Shown in pieces: positions 1 to 11,698 of a DNA stretch of 64,000 nucleotides. The notes under the pieces were generated by a model. That model was given only the letters and a program-made list of their open reading frames with translations. It was not told the origin of the DNA and searched no databases. The stretch covers positions 48,972,297-49,036,296 of the forward strand of contig NC_089766.1 in the NCBI RefSeq assembly GCF_040412425.1. The letters run 5' to 3'. The position numbers were made by a program, and so were the translations under genes. This stretch comes from Macrobrachium rosenbergii. Lineage: Eukaryota > Arthropoda > Malacostraca > Decapoda > Palaemonidae. Position 1 is the first letter of the stretch, and every line of letters begins with the position of its first letter.

Positions 1-239
1 TTATTGAGAAAACAAGCATAATTCAAACGAAGAGACTGAAGTGTAGTAGGTACACATCGTTGCCAACTTTGTTCGAGAGAAATCGAAGAATTCAACACCT
101 AAAGTAAACACGAGGACGCGTGTACTGACCACCATCGCCCCACTGATTTCGCATTGCCATCTTGTGTAACATCCCGATCTGATCGCCACTTCGACATCGC
201 ATTGTGGCTTTGCAAAAAACTTATCGTGTATGTTCACTT

Positions 240-293
240 GAAAGCCAGGCCCGAGAGAGAGAGAGAGAGAGAGAATGTTCAAGAAAACCAGGC

Positions 294-352
<59 letters not shown>

Positions 353-379
353 TGTTCACTTGAAAACCAAAAACCAGGC

Positions 380-430
<51 letters not shown>

Positions 431-468
431 TTGAAAACCAGGCCTGAATGTTCAATTGAAAACCAGGC

Positions 469-527
<59 letters not shown>

Positions 528-591
528 ATATGTGTTCACTTGAAAACCAAGCCTGAGAGAAAGAAAGAATCACTGTCAGAGGAGACCAGAG

Positions 592-635
<44 letters not shown>

Positions 636-654
636 TGTTCACTTGAAAAAAGGC

Positions 655-739
<85 letters not shown>

Positions 740-745
740 TGTCAA
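240..745. repeat. Composite tandem repeat: (GA)n tracts alternating with a short unique linker
   Basis: Six or so units alternate a linker (TGTTCACTTGAAAACCAGG, CCTGA) with (GA)n runs of different lengths. The linkers differ by small indels. Frames through this region (Arg-Glu or Ser-Leu repeats) are artefacts of GA being stop-free. Confidence 0.9.
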
Positions 746-1027
746 AGTTCTCTGATGCGGTTATTCTAATTGGTATGTTACTCTGAGAAATGTAAGGAAA
801 CAATCAACAGCATGAAAATAATAATTCTATTGACGATAAGTACGTATGCAAATCACGGTGCAGTTTTGCGAGTACAGAAGCAGACATATACGCAGCTGTT
901 GCTAGAACATCATATATTGATTTTAAAAATACATCCCGCCGCCATGCCGACAAGAAAAAAAAATAGATATAAACAAATAAATCAATCGTTAAATAATTAA
1001 GCTGCCATGCATCCAAAGCCAAAATTA

Positions 1028-1103
1028 ACAAACTGATATGCGTTTTCTATGTAATATATCACTAACAAACTGATATGCGTTTTCTATTTAATATATCACT
1101 AAC
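1028..1103. repeat. Two-copy 38-bp tandem duplication
   Basis: The segment AACAAACTGATATGCG through ATATATCACT occurs twice head to tail, with a G/T difference in the middle. The flanking 746-1027 stretch is unique and shows nothing else. Confidence 0.85.
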
Positions 1104-1159
1104 GAATTTGCTAAGCGCTTGCAATTTGGTCTGGAAACAACACGTACACACACATACTT

Positions 1160-1169
1160 TATATATATA

Positions 1170-1254
<85 letters not shown>

Positions 1255-1335
1255 TTATGTATACATATATACTGTATATATATACATATATATATAATTT
1301 ACTTATATAATTATATATATATTTATTTATATAAA

Positions 1336-1428
<93 letters not shown>
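1160..1428. repeat. Long (TA)n tracts with interruptions, ending in (GT)n
   Basis: Two pure TA blocks separated by imperfect TATA/TTTA spacer, followed by (GT)n. Confidence 0.95.
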
Positions 1429-1429
<1 letters not shown>

Positions 1430-1503
1430 AACGACATTCTATAGGAAAATCTCAATGACCAGATTTATAAGAGGAAGCTGTTCTTCCATTCGTCTGAAAC
1501 AAA

Positions 1504-1506
<3 letters not shown>

Positions 1507-1572
<66 letters not shown>
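1507..1572. repeat. (TA)n microsatellite
   Basis: Uninterrupted TA dinucleotides after GAATATA. Confidence 0.95.
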
Positions 1573-1575
<3 letters not shown>

Positions 1576-1702
1576 TAAGCTATAAACCTTATTTTAAAAA
1601 TGCCAGATTTACACTATGAAAACTATTAAGCTGTAAAGCTTTATTTCTAAAACTCTCTCTCTCTCTCCACAAACTCGAATCACAAATCTCACATTAATTC
1701 CA

Positions 1703-2022
1703 ACCCCTTGGAGGGGTAGTGCCGTCAGTGCACCTCACGCGGTGCACTGTAGGCATTACTCAAGGTTCTTTGCAGCGTTCCTTCGGCCCCTAGCTGCAAC
1801 CCCTCTCATTCCTTTTACTGTATGTACCTCCGTTCATATTCTCTTTCTTCCATCTTACTTTCCTTAACCCTCTCCTAACAATTGATGCATAGTGCAACTG
1901 CTTTGAGGTTTTCCTCCTGTTACACCTTTCAAACCTTTCTACTCGTAATTTCCCTTTCAGTGCTGAATGACCTCAGAGGTGCTTGGCCTTTGGCCTAAAT
2001 TCTATATTCCAATTCCAGTTCC
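1703..2022 (+). mobile_element. SINE-like element, near full length
   Basis: Reference copy for the family. The 5' end is a small GC-rich hairpin region (CCCCTTGGAGGGG) followed by a palindrome around GTGCACCTCACGCGGTGCAC. It ends in a conserved 3' block (TGAATGACCTC, TTGGCCTTTGGCC, TAAATTCTATATTCC) and a pentanucleotide tail. The orientation is set by the tail. No clear RNA polymerase III A/B boxes are visible. I call it SINE-like on length (about 320 bp), copy number and tail. Confidence 0.75.
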
Positions 2023-2188
2023 ACAGTAATTCGAAAGAAAAAAGTGAAAATCAAATCTGCATCTCTGCTGACAATTATGTTATAGCCTACAGAAATTTCT
2101 GTTAAGCAGAGATCTGCCTAAACTCTCACTGCAATCATAAACAGTAAAAGCCGGAAGAAGAGCAAAAAAATGACAGAACATAATAACT

Positions 2189-2262
2189 GCGAGGTTTTCC
2201 TCCTGTTACACCTTTTAAACCTCTTGCTCTCAATTTCCCTTTCAGCCCTGAATGATCTCATA
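2189..2262 (+). mobile_element. SINE-like fragment
   Basis: Matches only the middle-to-3' part of the family (GAGGTTTTCCTCCTGTTACA to CTGAATGATCTCATAG). Tail and 5' part are missing. The rest of 2023-2580 is unique with no visible feature. Confidence 0.7.
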
Positions 2263-2580
2263 GTCCTGAAGTGCAATCCTTTCTATCTGCTCTATCGACA
2301 GAACATAACAAGGCTTTAGCCAAGAAGAAACCGTAGCCACATTATACTCTGGCATTTAGGCCACACAGCACCCGCAAGCTCTTCATCCAAATATCCACCA
2401 ACGTATTTCACAGGAAACTTGACAGTGGCTCCGGGAGGAGACCCGTTGTGAAAACACGAAGGAAAAAAGATAAACAGGATGCGCATCAGAACCACAATAT
2501 AATTTTTTCGCATTTCTTAATTGGTACGTTTCCCGCGGTTCGGCTAATATTTCAGGACCGAATTCCTTTTCCTGTGATAA

Positions 2581-2682
<102 letters not shown>

Positions 2683-2955
2683 CCGGCAAAGCTAGAAAGG
2701 CAGATTGCATGTCAAGCTAAATCATTCTACGTGCAACAGTAGCTTATTTCCTTCCACTGACTGCGGCAAGAATTGAATTCCGAATCAGTCGTTATCAAAA
2801 TGATATTTAACATAGCAGCTGCCTATCTGCTGTGAGGAACAGCAAATGCAGCCTTGTACAGAACAGCAGTTAAATAATGAAGAGCCTAGTATAAGCATAT
2901 TTGACACGTTGTAGCATAACACTGTCAAAAGGCCATAAAAAAAGCATCCCCTGAC

Positions 2956-2957
2956 CA

Positions 2958-2997
<40 letters not shown>

Positions 2998-3092
2998 AAG
3001 ATAAACCCCTATTCATATGGAACAAGCCCACCACAGGGGCCACTGACTTGAAATTCAAGCTTCTAAAGAATATGGTGTTCATTTGAAAGAAG
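2956..3092 (-). mobile_element. LINE-like 3' tail with (AAT)n, short copy
   Basis: (ATT)n followed by CAGAAGATAAACCCC and CAAGCCCACCACAGGGGCCA. Read on the minus strand this is the conserved 3' block plus an (AAT)n tail. TAA/AAT-type tails are typical of some non-LTR retrotransposons such as I-clade elements. It is truncated by the adjoining SINE. Confidence 0.7.
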
Positions 3093-3100
3093 TTACAAAA

Positions 3101-3292
3101 CAGAATAGAATAGAATATAGAATTTAGGCCAAAAGCCAAGCGGTGGGACCTTACGAGGCCATTCATCGCTGAAAGGGAAATTGACAGAAATTGAAAGGTG
3201 TAACAGGAGGAAAACCTCAAAGCAGTTGCACCAGGGAGCAAGATTCAGAGAGGTTGGAGAGTCAGATGGAAGAGAGAGAACATGAACAGGCG
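3101..3292 (-). mobile_element. SINE-like element, 5'-truncated
   Basis: It starts in GAATAGAATAGAATATAG (complement of the tail) and keeps the 3' hairpin and middle. The GC-rich 5' half is lost after ACATGAACAGG. 3293-3570 is unique. Confidence 0.75.
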
Positions 3293-3576
3293 TCAAAGAC
3301 ACGTGGACGCCGCAAACGACTCGGATTTCGGCCCCAGCCACAGGCCTTATCGCAAGCGCCCACGCGCTCCCGACACTATACACTATCACTTCCCCTCTCT
3401 CGTTAAACTGTTACGCGATGGGGAGGGTGGGTGGGTGGGCGTACAGAAAGCCTCGAGGGATCGAATTTCCCAATTTGAAAGACAAATGTCAATCATCGCC
3501 TCCTGCTTCCACACTAAGTTGGGCAAAGCAGAATCGTCATTTGTACTTGCTTATTAGGGAAACAGCATATTGGTGA

Positions 3577-3689
<113 letters not shown>

Positions 3690-3699
3690 TACATATATA

Positions 3700-3941
3700 T
3701 TAACTTTATCACATACACAATTGTTCTGTGCATTAGTAGAATTACTAAAGGACCTCATTCAAACTGGATGGTATCTGATGGAGTGTTTATTCAGAAAAAG
3801 TTACAAGCTTTCTTGGACAAAACAGTCCACATTATCAAGTATCCGTATACTTGATAACGTGGACTGTTTGTCCAAGAAAGCTTGTAACTTTTTCTGAATA
3901 AACACCTCAGATACCATCCAGTTTGAATGAGGTCCTTTTAG

Positions 3942-3948
<7 letters not shown>
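3700..3948. mobile_element. Palindromic MITE flanked by (TA)n on both sides
   Basis: A near-perfect inverted repeat of about 98 bp per arm, 3743-3842 against 3847-3943, with a 4-bp centre (CCGT). Arms begin TACTAAAGGACCTCATTC. The leader (AACTTTATCACATACACAA) is outside the arms. A related shorter copy is at 59857. No coding capacity. TA-flanking insertion is consistent with a Tc1/mariner-type target, but no TIR family is recognised. Confidence 0.8.

Positions 3949-4023
<75 letters not shown>
3949..4023. repeat. (TA)n microsatellite
   Basis: Right border of the palindromic element. 4024-4366 is unique with no visible feature. Confidence 0.95.
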
Positions 4024-4028
<5 letters not shown>

Positions 4029-4366
4029 CAGTATAATAACCAATATGGTGTTTCCCTAATAAGTGGCGGCTCCAGTACAAGCCAAGAATAAATTCACAAA
4101 AATTCTCTCCCTTAACCTTCTGAATCAGGGACGGAACACACGCAAAGAAAACTTTATACACGTCAGACGGTTTACAAGAATGACCGTCATATGGAATGGG
4201 TCAGTAGTTCGTATCACTGCACAATCAAAAACTAAGTTAACAGTTTCGCCATGAATAACTATCGGGGAAAATGTGACGTGGCGTCACATACGGGTTGGTC
4301 CTGATGTTCTTTGTGTCCCGATGATGTATTTAGGATGATTAAAACCTTTGTTCTCTGTTACCCACA

Positions 4367-4613
4367 CTGCCCTATAAAATGGAAGACTGCAGTATCTGCA
4401 AAAATACAAAACTGAGAAAAGTGGTAGATACTCCTTGCCTTACTACTGATTTTGCAGATACTGCAAATGGGACCCACTAAATACTCGTGGAAAGCATTGA
4501 AGAATCATTCTGAAACTGCAGTAACTTGTGTATTAGTGTTTCACGAGGCCAATAGGTGGCATATCTCAGTTTCGAACATTCTGCAGATACTGCAGCGTTC
4601 CATTTTAGGGCAG
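4367..4613. mobile_element. Non-autonomous DNA element (MITE), 247 bp, copy A
   Basis: Terminal inverted repeats: CTGCCCTATAAAATGGA at the left and CCATTTTAGGGCAG at the right. The similarity continues inward (ACTGCAGTATCTGC against CTGCAGATACTGCAG). A second, oppositely oriented copy is at 31403. I could not define a target-site duplication, so the superfamily is open. Confidence 0.8.
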
Positions 4614-4801
4614 CGCCGTTGCAAAGAAAAGCCCAGCTAACAAAGAAAAGTAGCCTGTCGGAGAATCGCTGACATTGTACGTGCTTTTGTCTGCTCATGC
4701 AAAAGCAGCTATCATCTACCACGGGGTAGTAAATGAGGGGGCCCTGTGTCAATTTCAAAGGCGAGCCACCAGAAACCCACGTTCAATAGAGTCTGACTGT
4801 A

Positions 4802-5118
4802 GAACAGAATAGAATATACAATTTAGGCCGAAGGCAAAGCTGTGGGACCTATGAGGTCATTCAGCGCTGACAGGAAAATTGAGAGCAAAAGGTTACAAAG
4901 GTGTAACAGGAAGCAAACCTCGCAGTTGCACCATGAAATAAATGTTATGGAGAGGGTGGAAGCTAAGATGGAAGAAAGAGTATAAGAACGGAGCTACAGT
5001 AAAAGGAACGAAAGGGGTCGCAGCTATAGCGGCCGAAAGGACGCTGCAAAGAACCTCAAGTAATGCCCACAGTGCACCGCATGAGGTGCACTGACGGCAC
5101 TACTCCCCTACGGGATTG
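4802..5118 (-). mobile_element. SINE-like element, near full length
   Basis: It reads from AGAATAGAATATACAA to CTACTCCCCTACGG on the + strand, the complement of the 1703 copy. The GTGCACCGCATGAGGTGCAC palindrome is intact. Confidence 0.8.
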
Positions 5119-5174
5119 AGTCTGACTATAGAATAACCATACCCATCGAATATCTTAGATGGCTAAAAGTATTC

Positions 5175-5285
5175 ATGTTGTCTTAACTCTTTATTTCTTT
5201 CTAATGAACACCATATCCTTTGGAAGCTTAAATTTCAAGTCAATGACCCCTATGGGCCTATTCAATATGAATAGGGTCCATCTAT

Positions 5286-5338
<53 letters not shown>
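5175..5338 (+). mobile_element. LINE-like 3' tail with (AAT)n
   Basis: TTCTAATGAACACCATATCC, GGAAGCTTAAATTTCAAGTC and an internal deletion relative to other copies, then about 50 bp of (AAT)n. The open frame with an Asn run here is only the tail. Confidence 0.75.
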
Positions 5339-5529
5339 TCATGGCAAACAAAATTCCCTTTCTTGTATATCTTGTTTGAAACTATTTACTGAGGCTCCGA
5401 TAACCTCTGTGACTGGGACAGACATTCTGACGCACTTCAAAGTCACCAGAGAAATTTCTGTTCATTTAAGTTCGTTATCGTTGAGACCTCTCTGTCTGAA
5501 CGTGAGCCGTGATTGCTTTTGCCAGCTAT

Positions 5530-5532
5530 TTC

Positions 5533-5565
<33 letters not shown>
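5530..5565. repeat. (GT)n microsatellite
   Basis: Short GT run. Its surroundings, 5340-6000, are otherwise unique; CGAATCTGAG plus TTTCACATTT is repeated once at 5578-5628. Confidence 0.9.
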
Positions 5566-5567
<2 letters not shown>

Positions 5568-6002
5568 GCAAAAGAATGCGAATCTGAGGTTTTCACATTT
5601 TAATGCGAATCTGAGAATTTCACATTTTACTAACATAAAACCGTTCAAAACAGCCGTTCCAACCAAGTAGGGACTTCACGCCGTAAATGACCAAATGTTA
5701 ACTAAACGATTGCACCGCATTTTCCATCAAACCTTTAGGAAAAGTATCAACAATGCGACCGAAAGTTAGATTCTTCTTATAACCTCAGGAGACGGGGTTC
5801 CATTCTTAAAAGGAGCGAGAAGCTTCAGGCACGTTTAGTTAAATCCCACCTAGTCTCTATTGACCTACAGATTTTCTTGTGTACCTCATATTTAATCAAC
5901 TGTGGTGGCTTGTAACCAGTGTGGACAAAGCATATATAGGTTCTAACCTTGTCACAAAGGGCTTGGTGAAAAAGGTTCACAGCAAAAATAGCAAGTGTAT
6001 AT

Positions 6003-6004
6003 AT

Positions 6005-6098
<94 letters not shown>
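6003..6098. repeat. (TA)n then (GA)n
   Basis: Pure TA passing directly into GA. Confidence 0.95.
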
Positions 6099-6101
<3 letters not shown>

Positions 6102-6149
6102 CAGATTACATTGGTGGCACAATGATAGTATTCGAAGCCGTTTTTCGTT

Positions 6150-6256
6150 TTTTCATATAATATAAATTATATATGTATATATACATATATGTACATATAT
6201 ATATATATATATACATATATATATGAACAGTGAGTGTGTGTGTGTGTGTGTGTGTT
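6150..6256. repeat. Imperfect TA/ATGTAT repeats then (GT)n
   Basis: Several short imperfect TA palindromes such as ATATATGTATATATACATAT, followed by GT. 6257-6610 is unique, including an A/T-rich homopolymer run. Confidence 0.85.
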
Positions 6257-6610
6257 GTAAGTGTACATTCCCCTTCCAAAGCCGTGTCTCTCAGCCTAAA
6301 ACAAGACGAGACGAGACAAAGAGACACAAAGGAACTCCTCCAGTCTGTTAACTCACAGAAGCTCCGCCCTTTACGGAAGTCTCACGGAACTTGGCACTTC
6401 CTGTTTGCGACCTGTTTTTTTTTTTATTTATTTTTTTTCTTCATAATGTTTTTGATAAGCCGGAAATCATCAAAAGACGGTCTGCCTCACGCCGACTGTC
6501 TCGCTTCCTCCGTTATCAACATTTTCTTTCGGAGCACTTCCTTGCTTATTCCATTTTCCTGTGAACTGACAGAAGCTGAACACTCGAGGTGTTTTTGGAA
6601 TTTCTTCTGC

Positions 6611-7110
<500 letters not shown>

Positions 7111-7407
7111 AACAGAGTCATTCTCTCAACAAATACTTACTTTTGACATCGACGACATTTGATTTTTTGCCTAGAGTATTTTAAACCAAACCAATCAATC
7201 AATATGTCCCACCTTCGGGAGGAAGGTCACCCGCGACCTTCCAACACCTTGACCAAACGGCTTCACCCTCCTTCCTTCCAGAGAAAGCGTAGGAAGCAGG
7301 AAGGGCTTTCCCTTTCCAGGGAGACTTCCTTTTTCCTAGAACCTGAAGAGACCTACTGAGGGGTCCGGAATCAGTGAGTCACTGGGTCAAGATTTGGCAG
7401 GACATTG

Positions 7408-7410
<3 letters not shown>

Positions 7411-7486
<76 letters not shown>
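7411..7486. repeat. (GA)n microsatellite
   Basis: About 75 bp of GA. It is followed by an A-rich stretch (AAAGAAATAA-type) to about 7660. 7660-8250 is unique. Confidence 0.95.
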
Positions 7487-7489
<3 letters not shown>

Positions 7490-8249
7490 GACGGAAAGTT
7501 TAAAGCTATAAAATAAAACGGAGAACAAAATAAAGAAATAATACGGACTAGTATAAAAAAAAGAAATAAAGAAAATGAAGAAGGAATACATATTGGAATA
7601 AAAGAAATAACGAGGGAAGAAAGAAATGACAAAAATGAAATAAAAAAAAATTACAGGACCCAATAAGCAAAATTGAAATTTATGGCCCACTAGTCAAAAA
7701 TCCAGACACCTGTATTAACATATATCGGAAGAAAGTCAGGAAGAAAACAACACCGAACAAAGGAACGAGGAACAGGAAGAAATGAGCAGGAGGAAAGTAC
7801 AAGAAACTAGGACGAAGGTCCGACAGAGTCCTTGAGACTGTTTTCCTTCGCCCTGAGTTTTGTTCCTGGCAAACAAAACGGGCGTCTGACGTTTGTAAGG
7901 AGGGAGATCGTGTTTGCTTTGAAACGACGCAATCAAGGGTTTTATGACTGGCTTGTTTATGGGTTCAGGTGTGTTGGCTCAAAATGATTGCGGACACTGG
8001 GTTCATTTAGACCTTCACAATGCTTATTTTTTTAATTGGCTGAATTAAGTGATGCGCGTATGTTCATTATTCCCTGCCCGGTGTAAATATAATGCTAGCA
8101 CAATACTGTATGAAAGCTAAAAGATAAAAGGTTAATGAACTCCTCAAAAACCTTGGGAAGTCTGTTCATAACATAACCAAGTTATAGAGATGAAATGAAC
8201 AGAGATGATTTACATTACGCACACATACACACACATATATAAATATACT

Positions 8250-8345
8250 ATTTTCCTTGCATTTTAATACATTTTTATCTATTAATTTATTTTCTCTTTA
8301 TAGCAAGTGGGGTCTCAATTCATCTTCTGAATAATAATAATAATA
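8250..8345 (+). mobile_element. LINE-like 3' tail, internally deleted
   Basis: CCTTGCATTTTAATACATTT and AGCAAGTGGGGTCTC are followed directly by TCATCTTCTGAATAATAAT. The middle (GGAAGCTTGAATTTC block) is missing. Confidence 0.65.
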
Positions 8346-8380
8346 TATATATGTGTGCGTGCATATGCTAATATATAATG

Positions 8381-8466
<86 letters not shown>

Positions 8467-8472
8467 CCACCC

Positions 8473-8511
<39 letters not shown>

Positions 8512-8585
8512 TATATATATTTATATATATATAGGGGAAATATATATATATTAAATATGTGTGAATGTGTGTGTGTGTGTGTGTC
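8346..8585. repeat. (TA)n and (GT)n cluster
   Basis: Two TA blocks and two GT blocks alternate, with a small palindrome at ATATATTTATATATATATAG. 8586-8920 is unique with a poly-T run near 8820. Confidence 0.9.
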
Positions 8586-8919
8586 ACGCAGTTCCTCCGT
8601 ATTTGTGCTCGCGCCTATTTTAAATGACTATAAAAATTTGTCCCGTAAAGAAGGAAAATGGCCATATAAATTAAACGAAAGGAGAATGAAAAGTATATGA
8701 TACTCAGTACTTCACGCAGAATTTGTCTCCAATCCTTTGTCTGGAGAAAAGAAAAGGATGAAAGTGGGAATGGGATGCTCTTCCAGTCTCCTTTTGTTCA
8801 ACTTCTTTGAAAAGTCTATTTTTTTTTTTTTTTTTTTTTTTTTGGTTCACTAAAGAGAATTACCATTGAAGAAAGCAAACGGGTGGGCATGAGGCGCGTC
8901 CAGTGTCGCCTCTGGAAAT

Positions 8920-9305
8920 TGGAGAATTTGGTGCAAATGTAGAATTGGATGAAAGTGGAGAATTGAATGAAAGTGGAGGATTACATGAAAGTGGAGAATT
9001 GGATGAAAATGGAGAATCGAATGAAATTGGAGAATTGGAAGAAAATGGTGAATGCGGTGAAGAAGGGAGAATTTCATAAAAATGGAAATTTGATGAAAAA
9101 GGAGAATTGGATGAAAATGGAGAATCTTATGAAAATGGTGAAAATGGAGAATCTGATGAAAATGGGGAACATTATGACAATGGAGAATCTGATGAAAATG
9201 GAGAACGTGATGAAAATGGAGAATGTGATGAAAATGGAGAATCTGATGAAAATGGAGAATTTGATGAAAATGGAGAATTAATGAAAATGGAGAATCCGAT
9301 GAAAC
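8920..9305. repeat. 18-bp minisatellite
   Basis: The unit is GAAAATGGAGAATCTGAT with variants (AAGTGGAGAATTG on the left), about 20 copies, degenerate at the left end. Because 18 is a multiple of 3, two frames stay open (Met-Lys-Met-Glu-Asn or Asp-Glu-Asn-Gly-Glu repeats). 9306-9765 is unique. Confidence 0.9.
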
Positions 9306-9765
9306 TTAGTAAAAATATTCATTGGTTGACATCAACTTAGTTGAATTCTAATGGATGTTGATCTATCAGTGAAGATCTGAGTATCTGACGTCATGGAAAC
9401 TATATTGCCCATTATCAAGGGAAGGGATTTTCAACGAAGGGTGTAGAAAAGTTATGCCCTCCAATGAATGAAGTATCTTAGAATGCTTACCTTGAACTAA
9501 TGAATGATCATCTATTTATTTTTCCAGGTTCGTTTTTATTTTTATGATTTTCTGTTTGACTTTTCCAGTTTTTTTTTTTTTTTTTATTTTTACCGCATTA
9601 TTTCTGTGCATTAGCATTAACTTAATTGAAATGGCAACTGTGTCCAATTCAATCACTTGCATAAGAATATTTTAACTATCTCATTCATTTTATTAGGGGC
9701 CAAATGTCACTAAAGAGTTAATGTATAAAAATTATAATTTCATGTTCCCGAATGAGCATCTGGTG

Positions 9766-9930
<165 letters not shown>

Positions 9931-10056
9931 ACAGCCTACGTGCGTGTTTGTACCCCCAGATAATGTAGCAAGAAGCGTGACACAGAAGCCCATTAGGGTA
10001 CATTACCTCAGGTTATCTAAATACCTTTTTCTCTTTTTTTTTCCTTTTCTCTCAAG

Positions 10057-10782
10057 GACCTCAGAAGGAACGGCCAGCCATTACCCCCTCCCTCAACCCC
10101 CTACCGCTACCGGCCACTCCCCAGTCCACCCCACCAGGAGAGAGCCGCCGCCGCCGCCGCCGCCGCCGCCGTCATGTCCATATCGGTAGCAACGGTGACG
10201 TCAAGCACCGGGCGTCAGGAGGCGGGGTTTCGCTCAGTGCAAGGGGTCGGGGGCGTGACCTTCGCCAAAGCAGGAGGAGGAGGAGGAGGAGGAATGGGTG
10301 TTGACGTGGGCGGGACCAGCGTGGTGCAGACCACGCCCCCTCACCACGAGGCCGGTTCCGCTCTGCCCCACAACGGCTTGACCAACCTCAGAACGACAAG
10401 CCCGCCGGAGCTACCGACGCTCGCCCATGACATTCTGACCCCGGAGAACCTCCCCTCCTCCCCGCCCATCTTCTCCCCGCCCGTGCCACCCACGGTGCCC
10501 ATCTACTCCCCAGTGTCGCCCGAGGGTGGCAAAAACGACACCAACTACTTCTTCGCCTGCGGCGGCGGGATCCCGGGACCTGCGACGGGAGTGCCCTCCG
10601 GAGGAGGATACTCGGCCACTTCGACCTTGTCCACCACCTGCAGGGCGTCGCCCGAGACGGAGACCATCAAGAGCGCCCTCTGGGGATCCAGGCATCGCAA
10701 CCAGAGGTACAACTCGGTGGCAGACTCCGAGGCCGGATCTATCTCGGATTGCACCGAGGGAGAAAGATCGCCCACGCTGCAG
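10057..10782 (+). CDS. Putative coding exon, Pro/Gly/Ser-rich N-terminal region of a probable transcription factor
   Basis: A long pyrimidine tract ends in CTCTCAAG at 10056, a good 3' splice site. The frame is open from 10057 through a run of nine alanines (10144-10170). The first ATG is at 10174 (GCCGTCATGTCC, G at -3), so it is either an internal exon or the first coding exon with 203 codons. It ends CTGCAG|GTAAGC at 10782 in phase 0. The peptide is low-complexity: a Gly run, then SPPIFSPPVPPTVPIYSPVS, then a more ordered C-terminal part (SALWGSRHRNQRYNSVADSE, SISDCTEGERSPTLQ). GC is clearly higher than in the flanks. I see no known domain; the composition fits a transactivation-type N-terminus. 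Joined to the exon at 60252 it would read RNV then stop, and joined to 61337 it would also stop. It is in phase only with the exon at 62342. It may instead belong to a separate gene. Confidence is good for an exon, low for its partner. Confidence 0.68.
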
Positions 10783-10790
10783 GTAAGCAG

Positions 10791-10857
<67 letters not shown>
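10783..10857 (+). repeat. (CT)n directly after the exon donor; possible 75-nt mini-intron
   Basis: GTAAGCAGTAAT is followed by about 60 bp of CT and ends CTCTCAG|GTTACAG. This interval is bounded by GT and AG and is 75 nt long, divisible by three. Splicing it out would extend the upstream frame by 16 codons (VTEREFPSPSVESYLK) to a stop at 10906-10908. Confidence 0.5.
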
Positions 10858-11260
10858 GTTACAGAACGAGAATTTCCCTCTCCTTCAGTTGAGTCTTATC
10901 TGAAATAAACAGGTTTATCAATATTTTTTATCCTCATCAAGTCCCTACCAACTGCATCTGATTTGAAGTAAATTGTTTATCGAATGATCACCATAAAATT
11001 ATTAATTTTTTGTATTCATATCATGTGGTCTCTAATACCCGATTAGTATGCTTGCTATAGACGGTACATGCGTGTAATTTCAACTGCACAAAACATTTTG
11101 CCTTCAAAGTTATCGTGGAAAGAAAAGTACACAAAAAAAAAAAATTGATAAGAACAAACAAATTTATCTCTAAAGAGCTTTTGTACATTGCAACTCGTTA
11201 TCTGAAGACTTGTATTTCACCAAGGAGTAAACACCCACTTTTGCTTCCATTTCTCCTTTT

Positions 11261-11698
11261 TTTAGTTTTCTGTAAAAGAAAACTATTGTGCCGGCTTTTT
11301 GTCTGTCCGTCCGCACTTTTTTCTGTCCGCACTTTATTCTGCCTGCACTTTTTCTGTCCGCCCGCAGGTCTTATAAACTACTGAGGTTAGAGGGCTGCAA
11401 AATTGTTATGTTGATCATCCACCCTCCAATCATCAAGCGTACCAAATTGCAGCCCTCTAGCCTCAGCACTTTTTATTTCATTTAAGGTTAAAGTTAGCCA
11501 TAATCGTGCTTCTGGCATGGATATAGGATAGGCCACCACCGGGCTGTGGTTAAAGTTTCACGGGCCGCGGCTCATACAGCATTATACCGAGACCACCGAA
11601 AGACAAGTTGTATTTTCGGTGGCCTTGGTTATACGATGTAGCAACTGTACAGAAAACTCGATTGCGCCGAAGAAACTTCGGCGCATTTTTCACTTGTT
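11261..11698 (+). mobile_element. Multi-hairpin (foldback) element, full length
   Basis: Reference copy, about 435 bp. It begins TTAGTTTTCTGTAAAAGAAA. It has a large inner palindrome (GAGGGCTGCAAAATTG against AAATTGCAGCCCTCTAG) around GATCATCCACCCTCC, and a CCACCGAAAGA/TTTTCGGTGG hairpin. It ends CAGAAAACTCGATTG and CGCCGAAGAAACTTCGGCGC, then TTTTTCACTTGTT. TTAGTTTTCTGTA and TACAGAAAACT form subterminal inverted repeats. A 3' hairpin plus such repeats suggests a HINE/Helentron-like or foldback non-autonomous DNA element. No ORF. Confidence 0.78.

Noticed and set aside
8967..9340. Asn/Glu/Gly-rich frames as an acidic repeat protein
   Set aside because: 18-bp minisatellite; both competing frames are equally open.
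10411..10775. Minus-strand frames across the 10-kb exon
   Set aside because: Shadows of a GC-rich + strand exon; no splice signals on the minus strand.
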